Assembly: GCA_947487165.1 (NCBI GenBank)
Contig: CANKWX010000004.1
Span: 1-64,000, forward strand
Direction: 5' to 3'
DNA length: 64,000 bases
DNA from: Burkholderiales bacterium
Lineage (GTDB): Bacteria; Pseudomonadota; Gammaproteobacteria; Burkholderiales; Burkholderiaceae_E
The notes beneath the pieces are model-generated. The model saw only the letters and a list, made by a program, of their open reading frames with translations. It did not search any database and was not told the origin of the DNA. A program made the position numbers and the translations under genes. Below are positions 63,510 to 64,000 of the stretch, one piece after another. How positions within the stretch are numbered: position 1 is the stretch's first letter; every line of letters starts with the position of its first letter.

Positions 63510-63523
63510 TTGACCGTGCGCAA
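63510..63523 (-). promoter_or_regulatory. FNR-type half-palindrome upstream of the BON gene
   Basis: TTGAC-CGTG-CGCAA resembles TTGAT-N4-ATCAA but has a poor right half. It lies 82-95 bp upstream of the BON start. The nearby Crp/Fnr protein is a possible reader. Weak candidate. Confidence 0.25.
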
Positions 63524-63585
63524 GCCCCCGGCTCGCGCCGGGCAATTGCGCATAAGGAGCATGCTGGTTTGTCGCGATCGGGTTG

Positions 63586-63621
63586 CTGTCAGGCTGATTG
63601 TCAGGCTGACTGACAGGCCGA
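63586..63621. repeat. Three 12-bp tandem repeats before the cyanophycin synthetase end
   Basis: CTGTCAGGCTGA, TTGTCAGGCTGA and CTGACAGGCCGA in a row, in the gap between two minus-strand genes. Confidence 0.75.
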
Positions 63622-63641
63622 TTGAGCGAAGAACGCGTCGT

Positions 63642-64000
63642 TCAGTCCTGCGCGATGCGCCCTGCAATATGCTCGAGCGCTTCCTGGACCTGATCTACCA
63701 GGATCAGGCTCAGGTCGCCCGGGCGCAGTCGCTCGAGCGCCAGATCGATGGCGATGAACTCGCCGCGAATTTCGTCAATGCGCCGGGTTCGACGCGCATC
63801 GGCCAGTCCCTCGCGCAGCAGTGCAATGACTTCGCCATCGCTGCGGCCGCGTTGAGCCGCATCCTGGTAGAGGATGACATCGTCGAAGGCATCGCCCAGG
63901 ATCTGGGTCTGTCGGCGCAGGTCCTCGTCGCGACGGTCGCCCGCCCCGCTGATGACGACCGAACGTCGCTCGGCCGGCAAGGCGGCCACCGCGTCAACCA
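63642..64000 (-). CDS. cphA: Cyanophycin synthetase, C-terminal fragment (gene runs off the window)
   Basis: The last 118 or so residues of a Mur-ligase-type domain: ERRSVVISGAGDRRDEDLRRQTQILGDAFDDVILYQD, GRSDGEVIALLREGL, IDEIRGEFIAIDLALERLRPGDLSLILVDQVQEAL. This matches the C-terminal end of CphA, which builds arginine-aspartate storage polymer (cyanophycin). The frame is open to the window edge, so the gene is cut by the window, not truncated. A CphA-prime form cannot be excluded. Confidence 0.75.
   Translation of the reverse strand, partial: VDAVAALPAERRSVVISGAGDRRDEDLRRQTQILGDAFDDVILYQDAAQRGRSDGEVIALLREGLADARRTRRIDEIRGEFIAIDLALERLRPGDLSLILVDQVQEALEHIAGRIAQD

Overview
The window is GC-rich chromosomal DNA from a betaproteobacterium, most likely of the order Burkholderiales. 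This rests on gene content and order: folK-pcnB-HAD-hda beside divergent purM, tsaE-amiC beside divergent queG, rpsU-yqeY-dnaG-rpoD near tsaD, ybaK-plsY, and families typical of that order (DUF2145, YbiB, an alanine/lysine-rich RpoD N-terminus). I cannot name the genus. Genes are packed tightly, with many 1-4 bp start/stop overlaps. No phage, insertion sequence or CRISPR array is visible.

Layout. 0-3.6 kb: folate synthesis (folK), RNA polyadenylation (pcnB), a HAD hydrolase and the replication regulator hda, all on the minus strand, with purM divergent. 4.7-10.8 kb: the translocation and assembly module tamA-tamB. 10.8-16.1 kb: accessory genes, namely a VapBC-type toxin-antitoxin pair, then a TetR regulator divergent from an SDR/DUF2141/DUF4188 operon, followed by a convergent Baeyer-Villiger-type monooxygenase. 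16.1-23.8 kb: a secreted cysteine-repeat protein, miaA-mutL, dedA, tsaE-amiC and queG. 23.8-39.3 kb: secreted proteins of unknown function, transporters, xerD, oxidoreductases, an LplT-PlsC fusion, ybaK, plsY, an RlmN-like radical SAM enzyme, an M20 peptidase and an HDOD protein. 39.4-50.2 kb: tsaD, ybiB, a flavoprotein, a solo AAA+ ATPase, then the macromolecular synthesis cluster rpsU-yqeY-dnaG-rpoD. 50.2-59.8 kb: an acyl-CoA ligase, a GNAT/FemAB-like enzyme, a DHH phosphoesterase, an MFS carrier, two lipoproteins, an orphan nitrile-hydratase-accessory-like protein and a zinc metallopeptidase. 59.9-64 kb: a split tRNA gene, a DUF4239 membrane protein, a Crp/Fnr regulator, Hsp20, a triple-BON protein and the C-terminal end of a cyanophycin synthetase.

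The most striking element is a tRNA(CAU) gene (probably tRNA-Ile2) at 59895-60183. Its anticodon loop is interrupted by a 210-nt self-splicing group I intron that closely resembles the small Azoarcus tRNA-Ile intron. The exons fold into a cloverleaf ending in encoded CCA. Several intron helices differ from the Azoarcus sequence, as I remember it, by compensatory changes, and both 11-nt tetraloop-receptor motifs carry the same single-base variant.

Other points of interest are: (i) a recurrent promoter layout in which a TAnnnT -10 hexamer lies 5-7 nt before the start codon of at least seven genes, which predicts leaderless mRNAs; (ii) an RpoD with about 375 residues of extra N-terminus, largely Ala/Lys/Ser/Pro with a 15-bp tandem repeat; (iii) a six-repeat secreted Cys protein built as a duplicated trimer; (iv) a consensus-like promoter overlapped by an inverted repeat between tetR and the SDR operon; (v) several short tandem repeats (11-15 bp) in leaders and coding regions. 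Start codons were chosen from Shine-Dalgarno fit, operon overlap and family length, and several remain uncertain as noted.
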